Shown: positions 16,765 through 24,961 of the stretch, one piece after another
Layout: the number at the start of each line of letters is the position of its first letter
How positions within the stretch are numbered: position 1 is the stretch's first letter
Notes under the pieces: model-generated
What the model saw: the letters and a program-made list of their open reading frames with translations, nothing else
What the model was told of the DNA's origin: nothing
Databases searched by the model: none
Translations under genes and position numbers: made by a program
NCBI RefSeq assembly: GCF_025548555.1
Contig: NZ_JAJLPA010000001.1
Location: forward strand, 682,001-746,000
Reading direction: 5' to 3'
From: Sphingomonas sp. A2-49
Lineage (GTDB): Bacteria > Pseudomonadota > Alphaproteobacteria > Sphingomonadales > Sphingomonadaceae
Length of the DNA: 64,000 bases

Positions 16765-17484
16765 TCAATGCTGCTGGCCACTGGCATAGAGGCGCAGGTG
16801 CGGCACGTTGGCGTGGAGCGGCTGATCGACCATGAAGCGGACCGCGGCAGCGACGTCCGCCGGGGCCAGCGGGGTCAGGCCTGCCGTGGCGGCGGCGCGG
16901 CGATCGGCGGGCAGATGGTCGAAGATGCCCGTGTCGGTGCTGCCCGGCGCGATGATCCCGACGCGGACGCCGCTGCCGGCGAGCTCGATCCGCAGCGCAT
17001 CGCTGGCGATTTCGAGCGCGCGCTTCAGCCCGCCATAGACTCCGGCGGTGGCCGAGCTGAGGTTCGCCCCGATGCTCGACACGTTGACGATATGGCCGCT
17101 CCCCTGCGCCTTCATGGCGCGCGCGAAGACGTAGCTGGCACGCACCGGTGCCGCGTAGTTCAGCGCGATCATCGGCTCGAGCGCGGCCAGGTCGAAGGTG
17201 TCGAGCCCGCCGACGCGGAACACGCCGGCATTGTTGACGAGGATGTCCGCCCGGCCGAAGCGCGCGACCGCCGCGTCGAGCATCGCCTGCGCGGCGTCGG
17301 GCTCCGCGACGTCGAGCGCCAGCCCCGAGGCCCGGTCGCCGATCGCGGCGCAGAGCCGGTCGAGCACGTCGCCGCGGCGCGCGACCAGCAGCACGCGCGC
17401 GCCGCCGTCGGCCAGCGCATGCGCGATCCCCTCGCCGATACCGGCCGACGCCCCCGTCACGACCGCGACCTTGCCCTCCAGCAT
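16765..17484 (-). CDS. SDR oxidoreductase (classical)
   Basis: A 239-residue classical SDR: cofactor loop T-G-A-S-A-G-I-G (10-17), A-R-R near 36, N-N-A-G-V (about 86-90), catalytic Ser in V-S-S-I and Y-G-G-L-K as the Y-x-x-x-K motif. All catalytic residues are present, so NAD(P)-dependent oxidation or reduction of a hydroxyl/keto group is expected. ATG 17484 is preceded by a purine-rich AAGGGGCGGG. It sits between the reductase gene and another SDR (13-base gap), all on the minus strand, so the three likely form one operon. Confidence 0.92.
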   Translation of the reverse strand: MLEGKVAVVTGASAGIGEGIAHALADGGARVLLVARRGDVLDRLCAAIGDRASGLALDVAEPDAAQAMLDAAVARFGRADILVNNAGVFRVGGLDTFDLAALEPMIALNYAAPVRASYVFARAMKAQGSGHIVNVSSIGANLSSATAGVYGGLKRALEIASDALRIELAGSGVRVGIIAPGSTDTGIFDHLPADRRAAATAGLTPLAPADVAAAVRFMVDQPLHANVPHLRLYASGQQH

Positions 17485-17497
17485 CACGCCCGCCCCT

Positions 17498-18325
17498 TCA
17501 GAAGCTGTTCGCACCGATCCGCGCGAAATAGTCGCGGATCGGTGCGACGGTCGGGACGTGGCTGGAAAAGCCGCCGTCGACCGGGATCGTCGTGCCGGTG
17601 ACGAACGCGGCCTCGTCGGAGGCCAGGAACGCGACGACGTCGGCGATGTTGCGCGGCTGGCCCAGCTCGGGGGTGAGGTGCGCGTCGAGGATGATCTGGC
17701 GCAATTCGCCCTGCACCGAATGCTGCGCGTTCTCGCCGAGCACCAGGCCGATCTGGATGGTGTTGGAGCGGACCCCCTGCTTGCCATATTGCGCGGCGAT
17801 CGACTTGCTCATCAGCGCGATCGCGGCCTTGGACATGCCATAGGCGGTGAGCGTCAGGTCGCCCTGCGCGCCGAACCCCGAACTGGAATGAATCAGCGAG
17901 CCGCCGCCGCGCGCGATCATGTGCGGGATCACGTGTTTCGAGCAGAGCAGCGCGCCCCCGGCATTAACCTGCATCGTGCGCAGCCAGGTGGCGTGATCGA
18001 CGTTGCAGACGTCGCGGTCGCCCGCGCGGTGATCGGCCGTCAGGATCGCGGCATTGTTGTGGAGGATGTCGATGCCGCCGAACGCCGCAACGACGCGCGC
18101 GACCATGTCCCGGACCTGCGCCTCGTCCGCGACGTCGACCGCGATCCCGATCGCTTCGGCACCGGTGGCGCGGATCTCGACGGCGGCATCCTCGGCGCGG
18201 ACAGCGTCGAGTTCCGCGATCGCGACGGCGGCGCCGTGGCGGGCGAGCGTGCGCGCAGTCTCGCGGCCCAGCCCCTGCCCCGCCCCGGTGACGATCGCCA
18301 CTTTGCCGGCAAGCTTACCCGTCAT
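17498..18325 (-). CDS. SDR oxidoreductase (classical)
   Basis: A 275-residue classical SDR beginning M-T-G-K-L-A-G-K-V-A-I-V. It has T-G-A-G-Q-G-L-G (cofactor), an Asp in A-E-L-D near 40 suggesting NAD preference, N-N-A-A-I, H-S-S-S (catalytic Ser) and Y-G-M-S-K. The end P-V-D-G-G is typical. The layout resembles cis-dihydrodiol or hydroxysteroid-type dehydrogenases, but substrate cannot be assigned. It heads the operon running down to the ferredoxin reductase. The promoter region is shared with the divergent aldo/keto reductase gene and includes an operator-like element. Confidence 0.92.
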   Translation of the reverse strand: MTGKLAGKVAIVTGAGQGLGRETARTLARHGAAVAIAELDAVRAEDAAVEIRATGAEAIGIAVDVADEAQVRDMVARVVAAFGGIDILHNNAAILTADHRAGDRDVCNVDHATWLRTMQVNAGGALLCSKHVIPHMIARGGGSLIHSSSGFGAQGDLTLTAYGMSKAAIALMSKSIAAQYGKQGVRSNTIQIGLVLGENAQHSVQGELRQIILDAHLTPELGQPRNIADVVAFLASDEAAFVTGTTIPVDGGFSSHVPTVAPIRDYFARIGANSF

Positions 18326-18412
18326 CGCGCTCTCCTGTCCGCAGGGCGTTGGCCGCCCGTTCGATCGTGCGTCTTTAGCGGGAACAGCCCCCCTCCTGTC
18401 AACGCCGATCGG

Positions 18413-18434
18413 TTTAGGTATCAGAATGCAATTC
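18413..18434 (+). promoter_or_regulatory. Recurrent 22-bp operator-like element, copy 2 (weak left arm)
   Basis: Reads TTTA-GGTATC-AGAAT-GCA-ATTC. The right dyad AGAAT-N3-ATTC is perfect, while the left arm matches TTCT at only two of four bases. It lies between the divergent SDR (start 18325) and aldo/keto reductase (start 18489), 54 bases before the latter. Confidence 0.5.
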
Positions 18435-18488
18435 CGATATTGAACGAACGCATTCCGCTGCTAGAGCGAAAAGAAAAGGAGAGGATGC

Positions 18489-19532
18489 ATGGCTTCCCAG
18501 ACCGTCCAGGGTGCGCGCTACCGGTTGCTCGGCCGCTCGGGCCTGCGCGTCTCGCGGCTCGCGCTGGGGACGATGACGTTCGGCCAGGCGCCCTGGGGCT
18601 GCCACGCCGGGGCCGCGGCCGAGATCCTCGACCGCTATCTCGACTGGGGCGGCAACTTGATCGACACCGCCGACCATTATGCCGGCGGCGAAAGCGAGCG
18701 CATGCTCGGCGCGATGCTCGCCGAGCGCGGTGCGCGCGACAAGATGGTGATCGTCGACAAGTTCAGCTTGGGCGCCGGCGAGACCGGCGCCAACGCGGTG
18801 GGCAACGGCCGCAAGACGATGGTGGCTTCGCTCGACGCGAGCCTCAAGCGGCTCGGGACCGACTATATCGACCTCTACACGCTCCACCTCTGGGACGGCG
18901 TGACGCCGGTGGAAGAGGTGATGCGCGCGCTGGACGACGCGATGCGCGCGGGAAAGATCCGCTATGTCGCGCTGTCCGACGTGACGGGCTGGTACGCGGC
19001 GCGCGCGCAGACGCTGGCCGAATGGCGCGGCTATGCCCCGGTGTGCGCGCTGCAGCTGGAATATTCGCTGCTGGAGCGCGGGCTGGAGCTGGAATTTCCC
19101 AGCCTGTGCGATTCGCTCGGCATGGGGATGCTGGCATGGGCGCCGCTGTGCAACGGGCTGCTGGCGGGCAAGCATCGCCGCCCCGAGGACGGCGGGCTGG
19201 CGGCGGGGCGAGTCAAGGCGGTGGCGGAATCCGGCCGGTTCGACCGGCTGACCGAGCGCAACTGGACCATCATCGCCGAACTGGAGCGCGTCGCCGCCGC
19301 GCTCGACCGGCCGATGGCGCAGGTCGCGATCAACTGGGTCGCGAACCGGCCGGGGGTCGGCGCCGTGATCCTGGGCGCGACGCGCGCCGCGCAGATCTCG
19401 GAGACGCTCGGCGCGCTGGATTTCGCGATCCCCGACGAGCTGCTGGCCGACCTCGAACGCGTATCGGCGCTGCCCAAGATCTTTCCGTATCGGTTCCTGG
19501 AGCGGATGCAGCCGGTGCTGCAACCGCGATAA
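18489..19532 (+). CDS. Aldo/keto reductase
   Basis: A 347-residue aldo/keto reductase. The catalytic tetrad is visible: D59 (L-I-D-T-A), Y64 (D-H-Y-A-G-G), K91 (V-D-K-F) and H133 (Y-T-L-H-L-W). The C-terminal NADP(H) region contains I-L-G-A-T-R-A-A-Q. It reduces aldehydes or ketones, or works in reverse, with NADPH. The ATG is preceded by AAAGGAGAGG. It is cotranscribed with the SDR that starts 18 bases after its stop. The reaction inside the island pathway is not evident. Confidence 0.92.
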   Translation: MASQTVQGARYRLLGRSGLRVSRLALGTMTFGQAPWGCHAGAAAEILDRYLDWGGNLIDTADHYAGGESERMLGAMLAERGARDKMVIVDKFSLGAGETGANAVGNGRKTMVASLDASLKRLGTDYIDLYTLHLWDGVTPVEEVMRALDDAMRAGKIRYVALSDVTGWYAARAQTLAEWRGYAPVCALQLEYSLLERGLELEFPSLCDSLGMGMLAWAPLCNGLLAGKHRRPEDGGLAAGRVKAVAESGRFDRLTERNWTIIAELERVAAALDRPMAQVAINWVANRPGVGAVILGATRAAQISETLGALDFAIPDELLADLERVSALPKIFPYRFLERMQPVLQPR

Positions 19533-19550
19533 CGCAATGAGAGGATAGCC

Positions 19551-20426
19551 ATGAACATCGACCTGAGCGCGAAACGCGTCATCGTCACCGGCGCGTCGCG
19601 CGGCATCGGGCGCGGCATCGCCACCGCCTTCGCCAAGGAAGGCTGCCGGCTGGCGATCGGCGCGCGGACCGACAGCGCGATCCAGGCGACCGCGGACGAA
19701 TTGCGGCCGTTCGCCGGCGACCTGATCGTCCGCCGGCTCGACGTCGCCGACGATGCGTCGGTCAAGGACTTCGTGGCGGAGGTGACCGAGCGTTGGGGCG
19801 GCGTCGACGTGCTGGTGAACAACGCCGGCCAGGGCCAGAGCGGCACGCTAGAGAACCTAACCGCCGAGATGCTGCTGGCGCACGCGAACATCCTGCAGAT
19901 GGGGCATTTCCGGATGGCGCAAGCGGTCGTGCCGCACATGCGCAAGCAGCGCTGGGGACGGATCATCGACATCAACGCGGTCGCCGGGTCGATCCCGACG
20001 CCCGACGGCATCCCCTCGGTCATCAACCGCGCGTCGTGCATCGCGCTGTCGAAACTGCTCGGCCAGGCGCTCGCGCCCGACAATATCCTGGTCAATTCGC
20101 TGAACATGGGCTGGATCAACACCGGCCAGTGGGACCGGCATTACCGCGAGATGCCGCCCGGCGTGAGCCGTGAGGAGTTCGACGAGATGGTGCTGAAAGT
20201 GGTGCCGCTCGGCCGTTTCGGGACGCCCGAAGACGTCGCCGGCGTGGCGCTGTTCCTGGCCAGCGATCTGGCATCGTTCATCAGCGGGGTCGAGATCAAC
20301 GTCTCCGGCGGGCTCGGCGGCCAGATCACCTATTATCCCAAGCTGAAACGCGAGTTCAACCAGGCCATGCAGGCGCGGTACGACCTGTCGCAGGAGGCGC
20401 TGGACATCGACACGATCGCGTCCTGA
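19551..20426 (+). CDS. SDR oxidoreductase with atypical SxxxR active site
   Basis: A 291-residue SDR-fold protein with a clear cofactor loop (T-G-A-S-R-G-I-G, about 14-21), A-R-T near 39, N-N-A-G-Q (about 92-96) and N-V-S-G-G at the end. The catalytic segment departs from the family: A-V-A-G replaces the Ser motif and S-V-I-N-R occupies the Y-x-x-x-K position. A 25-residue C-terminal tail follows the usual end. This resembles the protein at 10350-11129, so the two may share unusual chemistry such as lyase, isomerase or dehydratase activity, or have lost catalysis. AGAGGA lies just upstream of the ATG. Confidence 0.88.
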   Translation: MNIDLSAKRVIVTGASRGIGRGIATAFAKEGCRLAIGARTDSAIQATADELRPFAGDLIVRRLDVADDASVKDFVAEVTERWGGVDVLVNNAGQGQSGTLENLTAEMLLAHANILQMGHFRMAQAVVPHMRKQRWGRIIDINAVAGSIPTPDGIPSVINRASCIALSKLLGQALAPDNILVNSLNMGWINTGQWDRHYREMPPGVSREEFDEMVLKVVPLGRFGTPEDVAGVALFLASDLASFISGVEINVSGGLGGQITYYPKLKREFNQAMQARYDLSQEALDIDTIAS

Positions 20427-20431
20427 CCGAG

Positions 20432-20471
20432 CCGGTCGCGACGACGGGGATCAGGCCGTCGTCGCGACCGG
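20432..20471. terminator. Hairpin between convergent genes
   Basis: A perfect 16-bp stem, CCGGTCGCGACGACGG (20432-20447) with its complement at 20456-20471, and an 8-base loop. It sits at the convergent ends of the SDR and FAH genes and overlaps the last codons of the FAH gene. There is no T-run, so intrinsic termination is uncertain. Confidence 0.5.
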
Positions 20472-21344
20472 GAAGCCCAGCCGGCCGACCGCGCGGTTCG
20501 CACCGAGCCTGCGCTGCGGACCGACGACATTCTCCAGCACGCCGATCCCGGCGATGCGCGCCTCCAGCCGGTCGCCCGATCGCAGGAAGCGGCCATCCTC
20601 CAGCCCGACCCCGCAGGTCGATCCCGTGAAGACCATGTCGCCCGGCCGCAGGCGGATGCGCGCGTCGACGAAGTTCAGCAGCTCGTCCATCGCGAAGATC
20701 ATGTTGCGGCTGTTGTCGCGCTGACGCAGCTCGCCGTTGATCCGCATCTCCAGATCGACCTCGGGCTGGCCCGGGCCACCCATCGCGTCGAGCGTCGTGA
20801 TCCAGGGGCCGAGCGGCGCGGTGTCGTCGAGCGCCTTTTGCGTGAACAGGTCGAGCGAGCCGAGCTGCTTGCCCGCATCGCGCGCGCTGATGTCGTTGCC
20901 GATCGTGTAGCCGAGCAGGCACGCGCTCGCCTGGACCTCGTCGTCGAGCGGCCGCGCGACCACCGCGACCAGCTCGATCTCGAAATCCAGCATCGCGGTC
21001 ACCGCCGGATAGACGATCGTGCCGCCCGGATCGACGATCGCCGACTCCGGCTTGATATACGCGATCGTGTGCGGCGGCGCCTCGGTGCGTCCGAGCCGGG
21101 TGAGGTGCTCGAGATAGTTCATCCCGATGCCGAAGACGCGGCTGCCGGGTTGGCGCGGCGCGCGCAGCCGGACCGTCGACAGCGGCACCGCGACATCCGC
21201 GCGCAGGACGTCCTCGCCCTCGGTCGCGACGAGCGGCGCCCAGGCCTCGAACGGCGTCCGGATGCGCCGGGCGGTCTGCAGGTCCGGGTCGATCACCGCC
21301 CAGACCAGATCCTCCGCCAGCCCGGCGACGCGCGCGATATGCAC
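20451..21344 (-). CDS. Fumarylacetoacetate hydrolase (FAH) family protein
   Basis: A 297-residue FAH-fold protein. Metal-binding acids are seen in D-F-E-I-E-L-V-A-V-V (about 130-139), and the conserved I-G-N-D-I-S-A-R-D follows. F-T-G-S-T-C-G-V-G is the C-terminal family motif. Such enzymes hydrolyse C-C bonds of 1,3-diketones, hydrate 2-hydroxypentadienoates or decarboxylate oxo acids. The gene follows the extradiol dioxygenase with a single intervening base, which favours work on the ring-cleavage product or a later fragment. It is the last gene of the ferredoxin-carrier-SDR-dioxygenase operon. Confidence 0.9.
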   Translation of the reverse strand: MHIARVAGLAEDLVWAVIDPDLQTARRIRTPFEAWAPLVATEGEDVLRADVAVPLSTVRLRAPRQPGSRVFGIGMNYLEHLTRLGRTEAPPHTIAYIKPESAIVDPGGTIVYPAVTAMLDFEIELVAVVARPLDDEVQASACLLGYTIGNDISARDAGKQLGSLDLFTQKALDDTAPLGPWITTLDAMGGPGQPEVDLEMRINGELRQRDNSRNMIFAMDELLNFVDARIRLRPGDMVFTGSTCGVGLEDGRFLRSGDRLEARIAGIGVLENVVGPQRRLGANRAVGRLGFPVATTA

Positions 21345-21345
21345 C

Positions 21346-22269
21346 TCAGCCGACCTCGCCGAGTTCGGCGAGCTTCTTCACGCTGGGCCCAAGCACCGGC
21401 CCGACCAGCTGATGGCCCCAGCTGCTCAGCTTCTCCGGATTGAGCTCGAACATCTCGGGATGCCAGGGTTCGACCTCGTAGATCGTCTCGACCGCGAAGC
21501 CCGACGGCGAGTAATGATAGAAGGACAGATGCGGATCCTGGGTGTGCTGGCCCAGCGTGAACATCATCGGGATCTGGCGTTCCTTGACGATGTCGTAGGT
21601 CTTGCCGACGTCGTTCACGGTGTTCACGTACAGCCCGATATGCTGGATGCCGCGCATGCCGGGGCCATGGCCATAGGCGATGTCGTGGCTGGTCTTGTCG
21701 TTCAGCTTGGCGCGGAAGAAGCCGGTGCGGCCCTTGCCCGCGCCCGAGCCGTACCAGGAGAAGCCCATGACTTGGGTCAGGAAATGCTCGAGCTCGTCGG
21801 TATATTCAGGCGTGATTACGACCAGGTGGCAGATGCCGCGTTCCGCGGTGTTGAAGCCGGCATGGGGCCGCGGGGGCAGGAACGACCCCGGGGTGTATTT
21901 CTGACCGTAGAAGAGTTCGTGCTGGAACCCGACCGGATCCTTGAACCGGATCAGCTCGCGGACCCCGCGCCGCGCGGCCAGCGCCGCATCGCCGCGCTCG
22001 ACCGCGATGCCCTCGGCCTCGAACTTGGCGATCGCCGCGAGGAACTCCATGCGGCCGCGCGCTTCCCAGCCGATATAGGCGAGGCGGTCGATCGGGCCGG
22101 GATGGAAGGCGAGGCGGTGGCGGCGGTCGTCCAGCTTGAAATACAGCGACTCGGCGTCGTCCTCGGGCGATGCGGCGGTCGAGAAGGCCAGCACGTCCGG
22201 GCCGTAATCGCGCCACTGCGCGATCGTGGCGCTTTCGAAACCGAGATAGCTGATACCGACGATATCCAT
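21346..22269 (-). CDS. Type I extradiol ring-cleavage dioxygenase (BphC-like)
   Basis: A 307-residue two-domain VOC extradiol dioxygenase that opens catechols next to the diol with Fe(II) and O2. Iron ligands are H148 (G-I-C-H-L-V), H210 (G-I-Q-H-I-G) and E261 (F-A-V-E-T-I-Y), almost the same numbering as BphC. Second-sphere residues H195 (S-H-D-I-A-Y-G), H242 and Y251 are also present, so it should be active. ATG 22267-22269 follows AGGAG with 8 bases spacing. It lies between an SDR and an FAH protein in the operon that starts with the Rieske ferredoxin. That makes it the natural ring-cleavage enzyme for the product of the oxygenase and a dihydrodiol dehydrogenase. Confidence 0.94.
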   Translation of the reverse strand: MDIVGISYLGFESATIAQWRDYGPDVLAFSTAASPEDDAESLYFKLDDRRHRLAFHPGPIDRLAYIGWEARGRMEFLAAIAKFEAEGIAVERGDAALAARRGVRELIRFKDPVGFQHELFYGQKYTPGSFLPPRPHAGFNTAERGICHLVVITPEYTDELEHFLTQVMGFSWYGSGAGKGRTGFFRAKLNDKTSHDIAYGHGPGMRGIQHIGLYVNTVNDVGKTYDIVKERQIPMMFTLGQHTQDPHLSFYHYSPSGFAVETIYEVEPWHPEMFELNPEKLSSWGHQLVGPVLGPSVKKLAELGEVG

Positions 22270-22310
22270 GTCCAGAACTCCTGTTGGCGAGCGCCTGCGC
22301 GCTTGCTGGA

Positions 22311-23081
22311 TTAAACCGCGCGACTTCCGCCATCGACGAGAATGTCCGTGCCGGTCAGAAACGACGCCTCGTTCGAGGCGAGGAACAGCGCGGTCGCGAC
22401 GATCTCTTCGGGCTCGCCCGGCCGACCGAGCGGGATCCGCGCGGTCAGCTTCGCGCGGATGTCCGGATTGTCGAGGAACGCGGCCGTCCCCGGCGTCCGC
22501 ACGAAGCCGGGGCTGAGGCTGACCGCGCGGATGCCGTCGGGCGCGCCCTCGACCGCGAGCTGGCGGGTCATCGCGATTACCGCGCCCTTGGTGGCGTTGT
22601 GCGCCAGCGTGCCGGCACCGGGCGACCCCGCCCAGCCCGCGGTCGAGCCGACGTTGATCACCACCCCGCCGGGCCGCGACAGATGCGGCCAGGCGGCGCG
22701 CGAGACGAAGAACACCAAATCGAGTTCGTTGCGCAGCGTGAAATGCCAGTCGTCGTCGGTCATCGCGTCGATCGGCGCGAAGCGCGCGGCCGAGGCGTTG
22801 TTGTAGAGGATGTCGATACGGCCGTGTTCGGCGACCGCGTCCTGGACCCATGCCGTGGCGGTGGCCGAGCTTACCAGATCGACCGCGCCGCGGGTGCCGT
22901 GCATCACCCCGCCGGCCTGCTGCACCAGCGCAATCGTTTCGTCCTGCCCGGCGGCGGTGACGTCGCACCCGACGACGATCGCGCCCTCCGCGGCGAACCG
23001 CAGCGCGGCAACGCGGCCCTGGCCGCCACCGGTGCCGGTGATCAGCGCGACCTTGCCCGCAAGCCTTCCCGTGATGGTCAT
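22311..23081 (-). CDS. SDR oxidoreductase with His in place of the catalytic Tyr
   Basis: A 256-residue SDR with cofactor loop T-G-T-G-G-G-Q-G (about 15-22), an Asp in G-C-D-V (about 38-41) suggesting NAD, N-N-A-S-A and catalytic Ser in V-G-S-T-A-G. The Y-x-x-x-K motif reads H-N-A-T-K, so His replaces Tyr while Lys is kept. A set of SDRs with this His exists, so it need not be inactive. Position between the transporter (ATGA overlap) and the extradiol dioxygenase suggests a cis-dihydrodiol dehydrogenase or a hydroxyl-oxidising step before ring cleavage. Confidence 0.9.
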   Translation of the reverse strand: MTITGRLAGKVALITGTGGGQGRVAALRFAAEGAIVVGCDVTAAGQDETIALVQQAGGVMHGTRGAVDLVSSATATAWVQDAVAEHGRIDILYNNASAARFAPIDAMTDDDWHFTLRNELDLVFFVSRAAWPHLSRPGGVVINVGSTAGWAGSPGAGTLAHNATKGAVIAMTRQLAVEGAPDGIRAVSLSPGFVRTPGTAAFLDNPDIRAKLTARIPLGRPGEPEEIVATALFLASNEASFLTGTDILVDGGSRAV

Positions 23082-24508
23082 TCGAATGCCTCGCTGCCGC
23101 GCAGGGCGATGCCCGGCCGGCCTGGTTCCTGCGATCGCGCCATGCCCACGCGATCATGTTTGTCGAGCTCGACCCGGATGTCGGCGCAGCGCGCCGCGGT
23201 CAGCGGGTATCGCCAGCAGAGCAGCGCGCCCAGCAGCCCGGTCAGCGCCGGCGTTCCGGCGAACAGCCATTGCAGCGCCGACAGCGCCGCGGGCGCGTTG
23301 GCCGCGCCGATCTTCGGGTCGTAGCCGATCAGGTCGAGCGCGATGAAGCCGATCCCGACCGACACCGCGCCGCCGAGCTTCCAGCTGCTGATGAGCAGCG
23401 CGTAGAGCACGCCGGTGCGATCAGCGCCCGACGCGAGCCGCAGTTCGTCCCCGGCATCCGCCATCATCGCGCGCGGCAGGAAGGTGACGCCGCCATAGAA
23501 TATGCCCCAGATCGCCATCACGATCGCCGCCGGGACGAGCGCGCGCGCCGGCACCAGGAACATCACCGGGCAGATGAGCAAGGTGCCCAGTCCGCACAGG
23601 CCGAGCGTGACGTGCTTGCCGATCGGCGCGGCGAGCGCGCCCATCAGCGGCACCGCCAGCACCCCCGCCGCCATCTGCGCGATCAGCAGCACGCCGAGCA
23701 CGCTGCGGTCGAAGCCCTTGGCCGCGGTGAAGAAGAAGACGAGCAGCGAGGACGCGACGCCGAAGCCGATGCCGAACAGCAGGTCCGCGATCACGAGGCG
23801 CGCGACCGCGGGGCGGGCGACGAGCGCGAGATAGCCGCGCAGGCCGATCGCGTGACGCTCGCGCGGCAGGGCGCGTTCGGGCACCGCGAACGCGGCGAAC
23901 AGCGTGGCGGGGACCGCGACGCCGATGATCAGCCAGCCCATGCCGCGCAGCGCGGTCGCGGCGTCGTTCGCGCGCGTCCCCATCAGCAGCGGCAACAGCA
24001 TGACGAGGCAGATGCCGCCGAGGAACGCCGCCTGGATCCACGCATAGATCCGCGCGCGTTCGGCATAGCCGCGCACCAGCCCGGCCGCGAGCGACAGCTG
24101 CGCCAGCGACAGGATCGACCAGCCGAGATAGGCGAGCGTCAGGCCGACGATCAGGTCGACCGAACCGGCGCCCGCGCGCGGCATGAACAACAGCATCGTG
24201 CCGATGATGAACGGCGCGAGCCCGGCGACCAGCCACGGCCGGAACTTGCCCCACCGCGTCTCGGTGGCGTCCATCAGGAAGCCGAGCGCGGGATCGACCA
24301 CGATGTCGAACACCCGCACCATCATGAAGATCGTGCCGACCAGCGCGAGATTGAGGCCGAGTGCATTCCCGAAGAATTCGGGCACGTTGACGACCAGCGG
24401 CAGCGTCAGCATCGCCATCGGTATGCTGGCGCCCGCGATCGCGACCTTGGCCAGCGGGCGCACCGAGCGCCCGGCAAGTGAGGCGACAGGATCTTGGCTA
24501 TCGGTCAC
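23078..24508 (-). CDS. MFS/GPH-type transporter (MelB-like)
   Basis: A 476-residue membrane protein with about 12 hydrophobic segments and the glycoside-pentoside-hexuronide (GPH) signature around residues 65-90: V-R-V-F-D-I-V-V-D-P-A-L-G, followed by T-R-W-G-K-F-R-P-W. GPH-like carriers are common in steroid and terpenoid clusters, where they may move hydrophobic acids rather than sugars; that role is an inference. Its stop overlaps the ATG of the SDR by four bases (ATGA). It lies 49 bases after the ferredoxin gene, so all belong to one operon. Confidence 0.9.
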   Translation of the reverse strand: MTDSQDPVASLAGRSVRPLAKVAIAGASIPMAMLTLPLVVNVPEFFGNALGLNLALVGTIFMMVRVFDIVVDPALGFLMDATETRWGKFRPWLVAGLAPFIIGTMLLFMPRAGAGSVDLIVGLTLAYLGWSILSLAQLSLAAGLVRGYAERARIYAWIQAAFLGGICLVMLLPLLMGTRANDAATALRGMGWLIIGVAVPATLFAAFAVPERALPRERHAIGLRGYLALVARPAVARLVIADLLFGIGFGVASSLLVFFFTAAKGFDRSVLGVLLIAQMAAGVLAVPLMGALAAPIGKHVTLGLCGLGTLLICPVMFLVPARALVPAAIVMAIWGIFYGGVTFLPRAMMADAGDELRLASGADRTGVLYALLISSWKLGGAVSVGIGFIALDLIGYDPKIGAANAPAALSALQWLFAGTPALTGLLGALLCWRYPLTAARCADIRVELDKHDRVGMARSQEPGRPGIALRGSEAFE

Positions 24509-24557
24509 GCGGCATCCTCATATTGGTCCGGGACGTCTTCGCCCTCGCGACGGGTGG

Positions 24558-24800
24558 TCAGTGCGTGATCGGTTCGAGGGTCAGCGCGAGCTGGGGGCAC
24601 GCCTCGGCGGCTTCGCGCGCCCGATCGACCAGCGCCGCCGGGACGATATCGTCGTCCAGATAGACGATGCCGGCCTCGTCGAGCTTGAAAACCTCCGGGC
24701 AGATCTCGAAACAGACGCCATAGCCGCAGCACGCGCCGCGATCTGCCACGGCGCGCATTCCGCCACCCGCCCCTACGCTCGACTCATCGCCAGAATTCAT
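24558..24800 (-). CDS. Ferredoxin, probably 3Fe-4S, for the Rieske oxygenase
   Basis: An 80-residue acidic ferredoxin. The cluster motif C-C-G-Y-G-V-C-F-E-I-C-P has Tyr where a 4Fe-4S protein has its second Cys (C-x2-Y-x2-C), and the last ligand is in E-A-C-P. This is the pattern of 3Fe-4S ferredoxins of P450 and of the DitA-type dioxygenase, rather than the Rieske ferredoxin used by most ring hydroxylases. It is divergent from the oxygenase alpha gene (162-base spacer). I chose ATG 24798-24800; an internal ATG (M-R-A-V-A-D-R-G) at about 24758 is possible and would remove a 14-residue leader. It should carry electrons from the flavoprotein reductase. Confidence 0.88.
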   Translation of the reverse strand: MNSGDESSVGAGGGMRAVADRGACCGYGVCFEICPEVFKLDEAGIVYLDDDIVPAALVDRAREAAEACPQLALTLEPITH

Positions 24801-24961
24801 TGGTTCATCCGCTCCTCGTCCGATCCAGCCGCACGGGGAGGAACCCCCGTCCGACGCCCGGCGCCTCGTTCGACGCATTGTTGCATCTTCTGAACAGAGA
24901 TGGCATATCTGTATTGAAATTACCAGCCGCCGCGCGAGCGGTTCTTTCGGAGGATGCAATT
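24801..24961. promoter_or_regulatory. Divergent promoter region of ferredoxin and Rieske oxygenase genes
   Basis: A 161-base spacer between two divergent operons. At 24907-24921 ATCT-GTATTG-AAATT is a weak partial match to the island element (left arm good, AGAAT degraded). TCGGAGGATGCAATT precedes the oxygenase ATG and provides its ribosome site. No clear -10/-35 pair was identified. Confidence 0.4.
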
